Assembly (NCBI GenBank): GCA_011319805.1
Contig: SJRY01000202.1
Span: 1-41,074 of the forward strand
Length of the DNA stretch: 41,074 bases
Source of the DNA: Macrocybe gigantea
Taxonomy: Eukaryota; Basidiomycota; Agaricomycetes; Agaricales; Callistosporiaceae
Direction of reading: 5' to 3'
Position numbers and translations under genes: made by a program. Shown piece after piece: positions 11,426-21,524 of this stretch; within the stretch, counting starts at the first letter, position 1; each line of letters starts with the position of its first letter. Under the pieces are notes generated by a model, which saw only the letters and a program-made list of their open reading frames with translations, did not search any database and had not been told where the DNA came from.

Positions 11426-14400
11426 TTGATACTGGCTCACTTGCTGATTTTATCTCGACTACCTTGGTGGACCAGTTGAAACTTCCATATGAGGTTCTCG
11501 AAAAACCATTAGCTGTGCAATTAGCCATGTCAGGTTCTCGAGGCAAAGTCAAATGCACAACCACGGTTGAGATTGCTTACCAGAATATAAGAACGCGACA
11601 CCAATTCTTCGTAGCCAACTTGGATTCATATGATCTTATAATCGGTTTACCATTGCTATGTCAGCACAAGATAATGATAGGCTTGAACCCCTCACAGGTT
11701 ATCGTGAGGAGTGACGAACCTCTGCCTATTACCCGTGACCAGTCTGTGGTCATAGAGTCTCGAGCAGCTGAATTACATAACATACAGGTTGAGACATATC
11801 GTGCCGAGTTGACAGAATATGCGGATACCATTTGCAAGGAGGCGATCGAGACACCTCTCCCACCCCTTCGTGCAATCAACCACGTTATTCCCATAATTGA
11901 TGAGGATAAAGTGTATTCTTGGCGACCATCACGCTGCCCAGAGGCCTTGAAACCGTTATGGAGGTCGAAACGCGATGATTATATTCGTACAGGCCGATGG
12001 GAATTCCGTAGCGGATCGAATGCAGTACCGATGATCATGTTAAAGAAACCAACGAAGGATGGTACCCTGAGACTACGGACTGTCATAGATACTCGTCAGC
12101 GCAACGAGAATACTCGAAAACTTGCATCACCGCTACCTGACATGGAGGCAATCCTTCGCAATGTAGCCTCACATCCATACCGGACGCTAGTTGACGGAAA
12201 GGATGCATACGAACAGATCCGGGTGACTCCTGAGCATGTCAGTCGCACCTTGTTCACAACGCCGGATGGGACTATGGTGAGCTACGTCATGCAGATTGGG
12301 GATTGTAATGCTGGCGCAACATACCAGTCATTAATGAATCATATTTTCGCCCCGTATATTGGTGTTTTCATGGATGTTTATCTTGATGACATCGTGATCT
12401 ATTCTGACACTCCCGAAGATCATGTCAAACATGTCAAAACTATTATTGACACTCTTCAAGAAAACAAGTTCTACCTTAGTGCACATAAACTCCAGTTCTT
12501 CACGGAGGAGATGAAGATCCTAGGTCATATCATTGACCGCGAAGGCATTCGGATGGACCCCGCGAAGGTCGACTCTGTCCTTAACTGGAAAACACCAACA
12601 AATAAATCTTTGTTGGCATCCTTCATCGGTTCGGTTGCTTACCTGGCCCCAGGCTGCAAGGATATCAATTCCCAGTTAGCTTTGCTTAATAGGCGAAAAG
12701 CCCCGACGACTCCTTGGCACTGGGGACCCTCCGAACAGCGGGCTTTTGACCAAGTCAAAGACACCGTTCAGCGCTGGCGTGACGAACGGCGAGTTGCACC
12801 TGACTATAGCCCAAGCGCCGAACGCCTCAACTTGACTTGTGATGCTTGCTTGACTGGCGGCAGTGGTTGCCTGTCTCAGGGAAATAACATCGATACCGCG
12901 AAAGTAATCGCATTCTGGTCCGGAAAGTTTAACTCCGCCCAGCAGAATTACCCTGTGCATGAATTGGAACTACTGGCAATTGTCGAGTCAATGAAACGCT
13001 TCGCTCACCTGCTACAGGGAGTCCGATTTCGCGTTTTCACGGATCATAAAGCTCTGGAATGGATAACAAGCCAGAGGAACCTGTCCCCACGCCAAGCTCG
13101 TTGGCTAGAGACTATCTCGCAGTTTGATTTCGACATCGAGTACTTGCCTGGTGAAAGGAATATCATTGCCGATGCTCTGTCTCGTTTGTACAGTAATGAA
13201 CCTAAGGGTACAGTCAGGGCAATAAGTGAATATGTCACGGCGGAAGAGGAACACTCACCATCACCGTTGATTCTGAGCCTGGTCTCATCACCCCTGTACA
13301 CTGGGGATGAGCTGTTTCTTGGAGCGACTAGCAGCCGGAAGAAGAAGCCGAGTCGTGCTGAGAGAGCTCGGGAAGCCTTTCCTAATGCAAAGAAAGTGAC
13401 TCTTCGCGTTAAGAACCTATCAGAGTCCCTGGAGGGCGAGAAGGTGGCTTCATCACCACCTGAGCCCGAAAAGGTAGACGAAATAGCAACTGATCAAGAC
13501 CCAGTGATATCTGAAGAGTCAGGTGATCTGGAGTATGTTAACCCAAAAGAAGCTGCAGCTCCACAGGAGGGCGTAAGGGAGCCAGAAAGGAATACTGATG
13601 ATATCGAAAGACATCAAGTCAGTATCATACCTGGAGGAGAAATCCTTTCTGAGGACTCACCTACCCTCACGGAAGTGATATCATTGGGAGACCCAACAGT
13701 CGACATCCATCGAAGCTTAGTTGGGCGCTACGCCGAGGACAAATTCTTCGGAAGCATCGTGGCTGAACCCAATCGTTTCAAGAATTTTGAAGTATCAAAC
13801 GAGTTGGTTTTCTTAAAAGATAACGGGAAAAGAATTTTGTGCATTCCCGACATCAAAATTGGTGAGCGAAGAATACGGGAAATAATAATCTCCCATGCTC
13901 ACTCAATCTTGGCTCATCTCGGAGCACACAAAACCATCAGTTACCTCAGGGATAACGTATGGTGGAAAGGGATGTCCGAAGACACGAAAGCATTTGTTGA
14001 GACCTGTACTCTGTGCAAAACCTCCAAATCAAGGAATCACCCTCCTTACGGACTATTGGAGACCCTCGAAGTTCCAACGAGGCCTTGGGAAACCATAGGC
14101 ATTGACTTCGTCGGCCCACTTCCGGAGTCTGAGACCCTGAATGGAAAGTTTGACATGATATTGGTCATAATCGATCATTTGACGAGCATGGTACACCTTG
14201 TTCCTACAAAGCAGACTTATCGCGCAAAAGACATCGCCGAAATTATGTTTGATCGCGTGTATAAACTTCATGGCATGCCGGCCCATATTGTCAGTGATCG
14301 AGACTCGTTGTTCACAAGCACATTCTGGAAAAAGCTAAATGAGCTAGCAGGCATTGAACTACGGATGTCCTCAGCTTACCATCCACAGACCGATGGTTCC

Positions 14401-16071
14401 ACAGAACGAGCTAATCGTACCGTGACTCAAATGCTTCGCTATTGTGTAGCCCCACATCAACGAGACTGGGCAATCAAGCTACCCGCAATAGAATTTGCTA
14501 TCAACAGCGCAAGATCGTCAACAACAGGATACGCACCCTTTGTCCTGAATTATGGCCGAATGCCGCCTTCCATGGTATGGAACGTTGACCCCGAGTACCG
14601 TGGGGTAGCGGACTTCGCACAAGGAATGCGCAACGCTGTGATCAGCGCACACGATGCAATCATCTCGGCCCGCGTAAAGCAAACAGGGCTCGCAAACAAG
14701 AAGCGCAAAGAAGCGCCATTTGTGAAAGATGATCTTGTCTACGTGTCAACAGAGAATTTGCGGGTCCCGAAAGGTCGCGCTCGTAAGCTCGTACCTAAAT
14801 GGATTGGACCATACAAAATCCTCGAGGATTATAAGAATAATACTTACCTTGTTGATGTTCCCGCTGAAATCAAGCAGCGTGGTGTCCATCCTGCCTTTCA
14901 TGCGAATGTACTTCGCGTTCATGTCCCGAACGATGACCGTCGTTTTCCTGGAAGGCAAATGCCTCAGATTGTCGGCATTGGCAAAGTCGAAGAGTGGTCT
15001 ATAGATAAAATAGCCACCCACCATGGGAAAGGCAAGGATGCCTTGTTCGAGCTTGTCTACAAGACCGGGGATCGATTTTGGCTCCCTTATCATGAGGTTT
15101 CGAAATTAGAGGCACTAGCACAATACCTTGAAGCTGCCGGTGTAGACAAGATCTCGAACCTCCCTCGCAAAGTCACTGCTGATCCCGCCGTTGAGGTATT
15201 CGCAACGAGCAGTCCTTATTGTCTGCCGAATGACAAATCTCATTATCCAGCGGAATCTTCAGAGAGCTTAAGAAGGCGAAGCGTGCCCGCGAAAACTCAC
15301 TCGTGCGGTACCGGTCATCCTGTCCCCCCTTCGTTCTGTGCTATGTCTTGCCCTACCACGTTCAAGCCCGAAGACGTGATCGTTTTTAAGGAATTCGCGA
15401 AGAAGGTCAAAGACGGGTCTCTTGATCCTTCTTTTGATCTCTTACCTCCGGGATACGTCGAGTTTTGCATCCTGAACCAGCATCATGTAGACGCTGATAT
15501 GCGACTCCCGATCCCTTCTTCGGTCCCTACAAAAACCGTTGAGATAAACGGCCGGGACACCATTACCCTTGTACCGGAGCAGGTCCCACATGCTCCGAAG
15601 AAGGATAAGCCTGATAACAGGCCTGGACGCGGTCCTTACCCTCGCAAAAGAGGCAACCCTCGCGCGTCGCGCTTTCGGGAGCTACAGGACGCTATCATCA
15701 ATAGGTTCTCTGTTGAGACCGACGCCAGTAAGCCTCTTGCTCGCGGAATGAGGATATTCCCAACTCACCGTTATCCAGAGCGCCACGAACTTGGCGCTAC
15801 GCGTCGACCGAGGACTGCCAGAAAAAGCACTGGCGGGTATGATCGACGTGCCCCAGGATCATTCAGAAACAGGGTTCTTGACAACCGAAAGTCAATCCCG
15901 GATACCGGAGGAGTTGGAACTGAGTCCAGCTGGAATGGTACCGCTGCGAAGGATTTCGCTGGCGACGTGGCAATGGGTAAGTTGGTCCTATATGCCTTTG
16001 TTTTCTTGTGGGCACAACTTATCTTCGGGATGGTTGTGTTAGGGGTTGCTGAAGCCTCCAACCCTGCTTAG
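11407..16071 (+). CDS. pol: Retrotransposon Pol polyprotein with long C-terminal extension
   Basis: It is translated in the -1 frame relative to gag. Residues are counted from the LIDTGS leucine codon at 11422. The aspartic protease DTG is at 3-5; reverse transcriptase has YLDD at 320-323 and the lineage-typical QIGDCNAGATYQSLMN; RNase H has D474, the VHELELLAI acidic residue, D541 in TDHK, and ADALSR. An acidic linker of about 200 residues follows. The integrase has a zinc module (H825 to C862-x2-C865) and catalytic D895, D959 and E995, with 35 residues between the last two. A chromodomain-like module follows near 1187-1245 (EEWSIDKIATH, GDRFWLPYHEV). About 300 further residues are hydrophilic and Arg/Pro/Gly-rich, and the last 31 contain a hydrophobic segment (KLVLYAFVFLWAQLIFGMVV). 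That tail has no function I can name. All core catalytic residues are intact. Confidence 0.95.
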   Translation, partial: KPCRALIDTGSLADFISTTLVDQLKLPYEVLEKPLAVQLAMSGSRGKVKCTTTVEIAYQNIRTRHQFFVANLDSYDLIIGLPLLCQHKIMIGLNPSQVIVRSDEPLPITRDQSVVIESRAAELHNIQVETYRAELTEYADTICKEAIETPLPPLRAINHVIPIIDEDKVYSWRPSRCPEALKPLWRSKRDDYIRTGRWEFRSGSNAVPMIMLKKPTKDGTLRLRTVIDTRQRNENTRKLASPLPDMEAILRNVASHPYRTLVDGKDAYEQIRVTPEHVSRTLFTTPDGTMVSYVMQIGDCNAGATYQSLMNHIFAPYIGVFMDVYLDDIVIYSDTPEDHVKHVKTIIDTLQENKFYLSAHKLQFFTEEMKILGHIIDREGIRMDPAKVDSVLNWKTPTNKSLLASFIGSVAYLAPGCKDINSQLALLNRRKAPTTPWHWGPSEQRAFDQVKDTVQRWRDERRVAPDYSPSAERLNLTCDACLTGGSGCLSQGNNIDTAKVIAFWSGKFNSAQQNYPVHELELLAIVESMKRFAHLLQGVRFRVFTDHKALEWITSQRNLSPRQARWLETISQFDFDIEYLPGERNIIADALSRLYSNEPKGTVRAISEYVTAEEEHSPSPLILSLVSSPLYTGDELFLGATSSRKKKPSRAERAREAFPNAKKVTLRVKNLSESLEGEKVASSPPEPEKVDEIATDQDPVISEESGDLEYVNPKEAAAPQEGVREPERNTDDIERHQVSIIPGGEILSEDSPTLTEVISLGDPTVDIHRSLVGRYAEDKFFGSIVAEPNRFKNFEVSNELVFLKDNGKRILCIPDIKIGERRIREIIISHAHSILAHLGAHKTISYLRDNVWWKGMSEDTKAFVETCTLCKTSKSRNHPPYGLLETLEVPTRPWETIGIDFVGPLPESETLNGKFDMILVIIDHLTSMVHLVPTKQTYRAKDIAEIMFDRVYKLHGMPAHIVSDRDSLFTSTFWKKLNELAGIELRMSSAYHPQTDGSTERANRTVTQMLRYCVAPHQRDWAIKLPAIEFAINSARSSTTGYAPFVLNYGRMPPSMVWNVDPEYRGVADFAQGMRNAVISAHDAIISARVKQTGLANKKRKEAPFVKDDLVYVSTENLRVPKGRARKLVPKWIGPYKILEDYKNNTYLVDVPAEIKQRGVHPAFHANVLRVHVPNDDRRFPGRQMPQIVGIGKVEEWSIDKIATHHGKGKDALFELVYKTGDRFWLPYHEVSKLEALAQYLEAAGVDKISNLPRKVTADPAVEVFATSSPYCLPNDKSHYPAESSESLRRRSVPAKTHSCGTGHPVPPSFCAMSCPTTFKPEDVIVFKEFAKKVKDGSLDPSFDLLPPGYVEFCILNQHHVDADMRLPIPSSVPTKTVEINGRDTITLVPEQVPHAPKKDKPDNRPGRGPYPRKRGNPRASRFRELQDAIINRFSVETDASKPLARGMRIFPTHRYPERHELGATRRPRTARKSTGGYDRRAPGSFRNRVLDNRKSIPDTGGVGTESSWNGTAAKDFAGDVAMGKLVLYAFVFLWAQLIFGMVVLGVAEASNPA

Positions 16072-16117
16072 TAGACTGAGCAGAGTTATCCTGAATGGTC
16101 TCGCCGTGGGCGAAACC

Positions 16118-16124
16118 AGGAGGG
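16118..16124 (+). other. Polypurine tract
   Basis: AGGAGGG lies four bases before the 3' LTR, in a purine-rich context (GAAACCAGGAGGGCG). It is the expected primer site for plus-strand DNA synthesis. It is short but correctly placed. Confidence 0.55.
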
Positions 16125-16128
16125 CGTA

Positions 16129-16374
16129 TGAAGCGATTGGTACAGGACGACCGAGTTAGCTTCATTTGTATGTGTTTGTTTTCTCTCAACAATACTGGCC
16201 CTCGTCGCTTTTGTTCTCTTTTGTATGTAGTTTACAAGATCTCAGATCAGGTATCTAGGTATTTAAACCCCTCCTTCATGTACGGTAACAGCAGTGTTTC
16301 CATTAAAGAGTTTTGGCCAGTTCTCTCAGATTGACTAAGGCTTGGACTCACTCCAATCTCTCGTGATTTCAACA
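16129..16374 (+). repeat. 3' LTR (246 bp)
   Basis: Same sequence as 8580-8825 as read by eye, with the same TG...CA ends, followed directly by the GTAAT duplication. Confidence 0.96.
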
Positions 16375-16379
16375 GTAAT
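16375..16379. repeat. Right target-site duplication (GTAAT)
   Basis: Exact copy of 8575-8579. Read on the minus strand, ATTAC completes the interrupted codons of the kinase exon. Confidence 0.95.
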
Positions 16380-18278
16380 GCAGTAACGAGCTGCTTTGTA
16401 CTCTCGAAATTCGTTATATGGCCACCGACACAACCTGTCAACGTCCTAATGCGATCGCGATCGAAGTCCGAAGGATCTGTCGTCTGGCTAGCTGCCAGTC
16501 TAAGCCTGCCAGATTTCGTAACGAGGCCATACTGCTCCCCGCCACCATCGTATAGGGAGAGATTGTATGTTCCGACATAGTCAGTCAAACCTGAAACGTT
16601 GTCCTTAGGGATTAAATCGCCGAGCTCGTCTTGGATCATTTTTTGAACCCTTGAATCTTGTAAATGCGTCTCAATTCGTTCATAGTAATATCCTTCGTCG
16701 ATACGGGCACGTTCCTGCCACGAATCCTTCAAAACGTAGATCTGCTCGCGGAACTCGTCGTGATCGACAAGGACTTTGTAGACGGCCGAAGCGCGACTAA
16801 AGAGCCCGTTAGAGCTGTGGAGGGTTTCGAATGCAAAACATTCGACTGCGATGCCTTGGTTCGGAACGCGCGTGCCTATGAGAGAATTGATCAGTACGCC
16901 CTAAGCAGGCCACACACATGGGACTCTCGTCAAACGATGGTGGGGTGGTATAGTGACGCTGTCACCATCGTAGGCTAAAACGGCACACAATAATCAGGAT
17001 AGTCATTCAACGGAGTAGACGACGCAAGTACCAGGAACACTGCATGTGGCCAAGCGTCCTTCTGGCATCGCACAGGCCGTCGTCCAAAAAGCTCTCTTCT
17101 TGACCTCCCATCTTCGGTCCGTGAGTTGAGGCGCGAACTTCAAGAGCAGCCTAAACATCCTCTCAAATTCTTGGTCTGTGACCCGTCTGATGGTCGGATC
17201 CCAACCCACAACGGTGCTTGGAATTGCTTTCCTAGGGTGCACGAGTCGCCAAAGGAATTTGCATAGTATCTGGGGCGACGAGACGTAATTGGCCGAGACA
17301 GAGGAGATGACACCCGCTCGGTCGAAACGAAAAAATGTGAAATGTCGGCCCGTATATTCCTATAATAAAGACGAAGCAGCTCTTGTGCTGCTTAAGCAAG
17401 TTAAGACCGTTCTTCTCCAACTGAACGCGAGTTTTCTGATGTTCGAAGCCATCCTTGCAGAGACCAGCCGAGTCAATAGGATCCTGTGTTTCTCTCAATT
17501 TAGCCTCCCAGACACATGCCACCTGATCCCAAACGCAGATAGGGCCGCTGCCAGCGCCCGGAAACCCATTGCATAGGTCGGGAAATGTGATATAGAAAGA
17601 TTGGTGAACGGGTCTGAAACGAGTACGGTCTGTCTTTTCAAAATGAGGTTTCCGGTCATCAGGAAAGTCTTCGACCAGCTTTGTCAATCCAGTGATCTAT
17701 ATGCGCGAATGTAAGAATTGAAGGAATTGATAGCTGAGTAAACATGCACTCACGAGCGGAGTGTACATGGCTTTTTCCGATGACGGACCAGCTAGGGGAG
17801 CAAAAAACCCTGTTGTATCCATCGGAGAAGGGTCTGATAGGCCATCTTGACAATCAACGTACTCGGTTAAAAACTCGTCGATAGTAAGGTCGATTCGACA
17901 GTTGTGATTTGTTCGAAAATCATTGTCGAATGCAATGACCGTCTTGACTGATTTTGTGGTGAGAGGAGTGCAACTTCTAAAATCGCTTTCGCTGCTCGCG
18001 TTATGCGATGCGGGCGTTTGCTTGACGGGCTGCGATGCAGGATTGGCAGGTGGTGCATGCAGAGAAGTGACCTGCCTCATCGGTAGCGGCTCTTCAGAAT
18101 TCTGAGAGTCCACCTGCAGTGTCGATGTCATTGCAATATCTGCCTTGTCTGTTGGCTGAGGTTCTGAAGCTGCAGAGATAAACAGACGACGGCGCTCCTT
18201 GGGGCGGGTCGAGATGGTGGCAGTCGTGCCGACTGACCCAGTGGGTTGATAAAGCATATTAGAAATAGTTTCTTGCAT
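16380..18278 (-). pseudogene. FunK1 kinase copy 1, N-terminal part (split by LTR element)
   Basis: This is the 5' half of the kinase gene whose 3' half lies at 7564-8574. Starts at 18278 (MQETISNM) or 18257 (MLYQPTGSV) are possible; the latter matches the paralog. In order: STRPKERRRLF, NHNCRIDLTIDEFLTEYVDCQDGL, then after an intron LTKLVEDFPDDRKPHFEK, LLKQHKSCFVFIIGIYGPTF, LLLKFAPQL, and the kinase N-lobe SSNGLFSRASAVYKV with the likely ATP lysine in YVLKDSW. Next are GTYNLSLYDGGGEQYGLV and FESTKQLVTAL, where the element is inserted. An A run at 17330-17335 has one base more than the copy 3 paralog and shifts the frame after GPTFHIF; beyond it the protein resumes as WDPTIRRVTDQEFERMF. The role of FunK1 kinases is poorly known. 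Confidence 0.88.
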
Positions 18279-18309
18279 CAGGGTAGGCTGCAGGCGGCCA
18301 TGAACTTGA

Positions 18310-18410
18310 GCGATGGACAACGGAATAGAGCTAAGTTGAACGTTGAATTAGAAAAGGAAATGCTGGTGGGCCAGCATCGCGGTCACATGCAGATACGCGT
18401 GTTGCATATT
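18310..18410 (-). promoter_or_regulatory. Conserved upstream block of FunK1 copy 1
   Basis: It shares an interrupted block with 21215-21320 and 24485-24605: an AAC..TGAA segment, then GCGGTCACATGCA, a short gap and ACGCGT (18395-18400). The ACGCGT core is the classical MluI cell-cycle box bound by MBF-type factors in yeasts. Its use here is inference. Confidence 0.5.
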
Positions 18411-18660
18411 GGAACGATGGGAGTTAAAGCCAAATTCCGCTATGCAAAAGGAGAATGAGATTGAACGCGTGGCACGAAACGGAAGACCGCATATATTGGG
18501 TGAAGAAACTGAGCCACCTCTGGAAGTTGTTCTTGTTAAATCACCCTGTGACAGGTTACCAATGTATTAATTTTACATCCATGCCAGTGACTTTCACTCA
18601 TGCCGCATGTCATTGAAAAACAAGAAACGAGATGCGTAATACTTTATAAATTAATGAGTG

Positions 18661-21177
18661 TTACGGAGGTGACTCTCGCTCTATTTCTCTATCCTCTTCG
18701 TGCACATTGAGTGGAGAGGGGTTGAACGTGCGCCCTACTTTGTTGGAAGAATTGGGGTGAGCTGATCGTTTCCGTTTGCTAGATGCGAAATTTGGAGGTG
18801 CGGCAGGAGCGGACGGAGTACCAGAATCGTGCTGTTTTCCATCAGACGGCGCGGGTTCAGATTGTTGGCCAGGATTGTGTGAGCTCTGCGAAGCAGACTG
18901 CAAGGCCTTTGAAGTGCAGCTATTTCCGCCATTCTCTGGTTGAACCGTCTTCTGCGTCTGTGCCGTGACGCCAAATGGAATTTCGCATTGCATGCTCGCG
19001 GTGTCGCAGGGCCAATTTGACTCAGCCTGGGACAAGGCTTTGTTCATAGCTTCCAACACCTTCCACGGAGTGAGCTCCATCGCCGGATTATTACTTTTTT
19101 GCGCCCGAAAGTTGGATTCGACCAAAGCCCGAAGGTCTTCTGATAAATTGGCGAGAGCGGTGTCTCCAGAGATTGGCAAGGCCTGGGCCTGATCAACAAC
19201 CCACGCTAATTTGAATTGCCGACGATACTGAGGAGGCGGATCAAATAGCCACTGGGCAGCATGGTTACCCTTTCGATGACCAGAAAGGCACCATATCAAA
19301 CCCAATAGATAGATTCCAAGTCATGCCGAAGATGGTGATCCTCCTTTTCATTGTCTAAGATGTCCATTGCCACGAAGGGCCAAGTTCCCTAGGAGGGCAT
19401 GAGATATATTTTGACCGGGGCGGAGAAACATACCGTTTTGTGCTTAAGCTTTCGAGGATGTGGATTCGTAGTAGAAATGCAGGCCGGACTGTAGTCGAAA
19501 TCATGCAAAAAACCTCCTGGCTTGCATTGGTGTAGCAGGATGTTGCCGACACTAACATCACCATGAATTACTCCAGAATGATGCGCAACAGCCAGCCCTA
19601 TAACAAGTCTGAATGTTTGCACAAATAACTGATTCGGACGGGACTTACCAATCACAACGTCGCGCAAAGCATAAACCAACTGTTTTGTACATTTGAAACT
19701 TGTTAGGTCTTGGCCGGCACAGACTGACAAGGTCCTGATTCCGTGGCAGTCGAGGTCTGATGGATTGCATGCCTTGACAGTTGCTGGTTCAACACAGCCT
19801 ATTTTTGTAGGAGGGCTATGCTCCTCTGTATCGCCACTAGATAAAGAAAGTAGAGCAGGGACATTGGGCTCTAGAGACAGATCACCGAATTTGTCTTGTA
19901 TTATCTTTTGAATACCCGGTAATCGTTTGCCAGAGCGACTCTGTTTGTGGCAGAAATCCTTCAACACATAGATCTGTTCTTTGTTGTGATGAGGAATTGT
20001 TGTGGAGATGACCGACGAACGACTGAAGAGCCCCTTGGAGTGGAACAGGCCATCAGACTCGACTTGACTGAGGTCTTGCGTGACTTCGAAAAGCTCGGTC
20101 AAATATACTAAGCATCGAAAGGCAATGAACATACATGAGACTTTGGCCAAGTGATGACCTGAGAAGGCCTTGGATATGTCTTTCTGATGCTGAACAAGCA
20201 GCCAGAGAAACTTGCGTAGCATCTGCGGCGATGTGACGTAATCGACTGCCACAGAGGAGATGACACCCAATCGGTCGAAGCGGAAGATACGAAATGTTGG
20301 GCCATAGATTCCTAGGGTGAACACATAACTGCTCTTATGCTGTTTCAGAAGGTTGAGGGCATTTTTCAGCAGCTCTGAGCGGATTTGTATATAGCGGAAA
20401 CCATTTTTACAAAATCCATTTGCATCGATGGGATCCTGTGCTTGGTTAGCCTCTGAAACAATAATGACCCGATCCCAGATACAGGTACTAGAATTGTCTG
20501 TCTCAGGAAACCTATTGTGGTGAGACGAGTGGAGAATGGTCACGGAACGTGTGCGGTCCATCTTCTGAAAGCGAGGACGACAATCAATGGGGAGGTCCTC
20601 GACAAGCTTTGTCAACCCGGAAACCTGATAGATATGTACGTATGATGAAAAACCCATAGACACGATAGGCTTCCACTCACCAATGAGTCATGCATGGCTT
20701 CTTCGGATAGTGGTTGAGCCAAGGCAGTGAAAAAGCCAGTCATATTCAAAGCGGGCGGGTCTGGGAGACCGTCTTGACAAAGCAGATGCTGGGCCAGAAA
20801 TTCATCAATGGTAAGGTTATTCCGGCAATTGTGATAAACTCGGAATAGTTTGGCGAGGGCAAAGGTATCATCGATGGATAGCATGCTGCCAAGTTGTGAC
20901 GTTGTGCTTCCGTAGCTCCCATCGCTGCTTGCTGTTTGTGATGCTGGTGTTTCATTGACAGCTTGGACTGTAGGATAGTCAAGCTGTGTCATCGAAGACG
21001 AGGCTGAATGGAATTCGTACTAGATGCAGTAGATATCCCTGAGTTCATCATCGACTCCATCTTCAAGTCTAGATTCAGAAACTATTCCAGGGACAGATGA
21101 CGCCGCTTTCTGGGCTGCGATGAGGTTAGGGTAGTTGCGTTGAATGAATAGGTAGAATGATGCAGCATAGCAAGCAT
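18661..21177 (-). pseudogene. FunK1 kinase copy 2 (internal deletion, frame breaks)
   Basis: Leftward paralog of its neighbours. The likely start is 21177 or 21168 (MLHHSTYSFNATTLTSSQPR), aligned to MLYQPTGSV of copy 1, but the frame is lost soon after and resumes as MTQLDYPTVQAVNETP near 20992. Recognisable blocks are VYHNCRNNLTIDEFLAQH, SGLTKLVEDLPIDCRPRF, LLKQHKSSYVFTLGIYGPTF, SKGLFSRSSVIST, QIYVLKDF, KCTKQLVYALRDVVIG, and a catalytic loop reading HGDVSVGNILL (HGD for HRD) with LHDFDYS. The segment that other copies carry between LVHPRKA and the N-lobe (WDPTI...RKQAFW, about 60 residues) is missing. In DLESIYWV, a T run opposite 19298-19300 is one base short, shifting the last exon, which ends at 18661 with SSNKVGRTFNPSPLNVHEE. 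Probably degenerate. Confidence 0.82.
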
Positions 21178-21214
21178 GATTTCTTTATATTTGACGGGCC
21201 ACAATATGGACGAA

Positions 21215-21320
21215 CAATGGCGCGGAGTTGAACTAAGAAAGGAAGCCACCAATGCGGTCACATGCAGATATGCGTGTTACATGAACAATGTGGGTCCATG
21301 GCGGTCCATCGGATATGGCA
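21215..21320 (-). promoter_or_regulatory. Conserved upstream block of FunK1 copy 2
   Basis: Shares GCGGTCACATGCA and the following AACAATGTGGGTCCA segment with copy 3. The ACGCGT core of the other copies has become ATGCGT here (21270-21275). The degenerate core goes with a degenerate gene. Confidence 0.45.
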
Positions 21321-21524
21321 CGCTGGAATGATGGAAACGTATGGCTGGCCCGACACGCCATTCCTCTGCTATTTTGGAAGGGCACTCCGGGTAAAAAGTT
21401 TCATCCTCCCTGGGGTTAACGGTGGACTGTACTTCGGCTGCATCACATTTTTCACTGTACATTTGTGCCTACGAGATTCGATAGCATACATAAATGATTC
21501 CATTGAAAATGATACGCACGCCCC

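Larger units (their letters stand above)
8580..16374 (+). mobile_element. Complete Ty3/gypsy LTR retrotransposon inserted in a FunK1 kinase exon
   Basis: The 7,795-bp element has two 246-bp LTRs bounded by TG...CA and flanked by perfect GTAAT duplications, with gag then protease, reverse transcriptase, RNase H and integrase. The order RT-RH-IN and the integrase-linked chromodomain-like tail place it among chromovirus-like Ty3/gypsy elements of basidiomycetes. The two LTRs read identically base for base, so insertion is very recent. It is oriented opposite to the host gene. Joining the flanks with one GTAAT restores the exon as LVTALRDVVIG, the same as in the two paralogs. The only coding interruption is at the gag-pol boundary. 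Confidence 0.97.
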
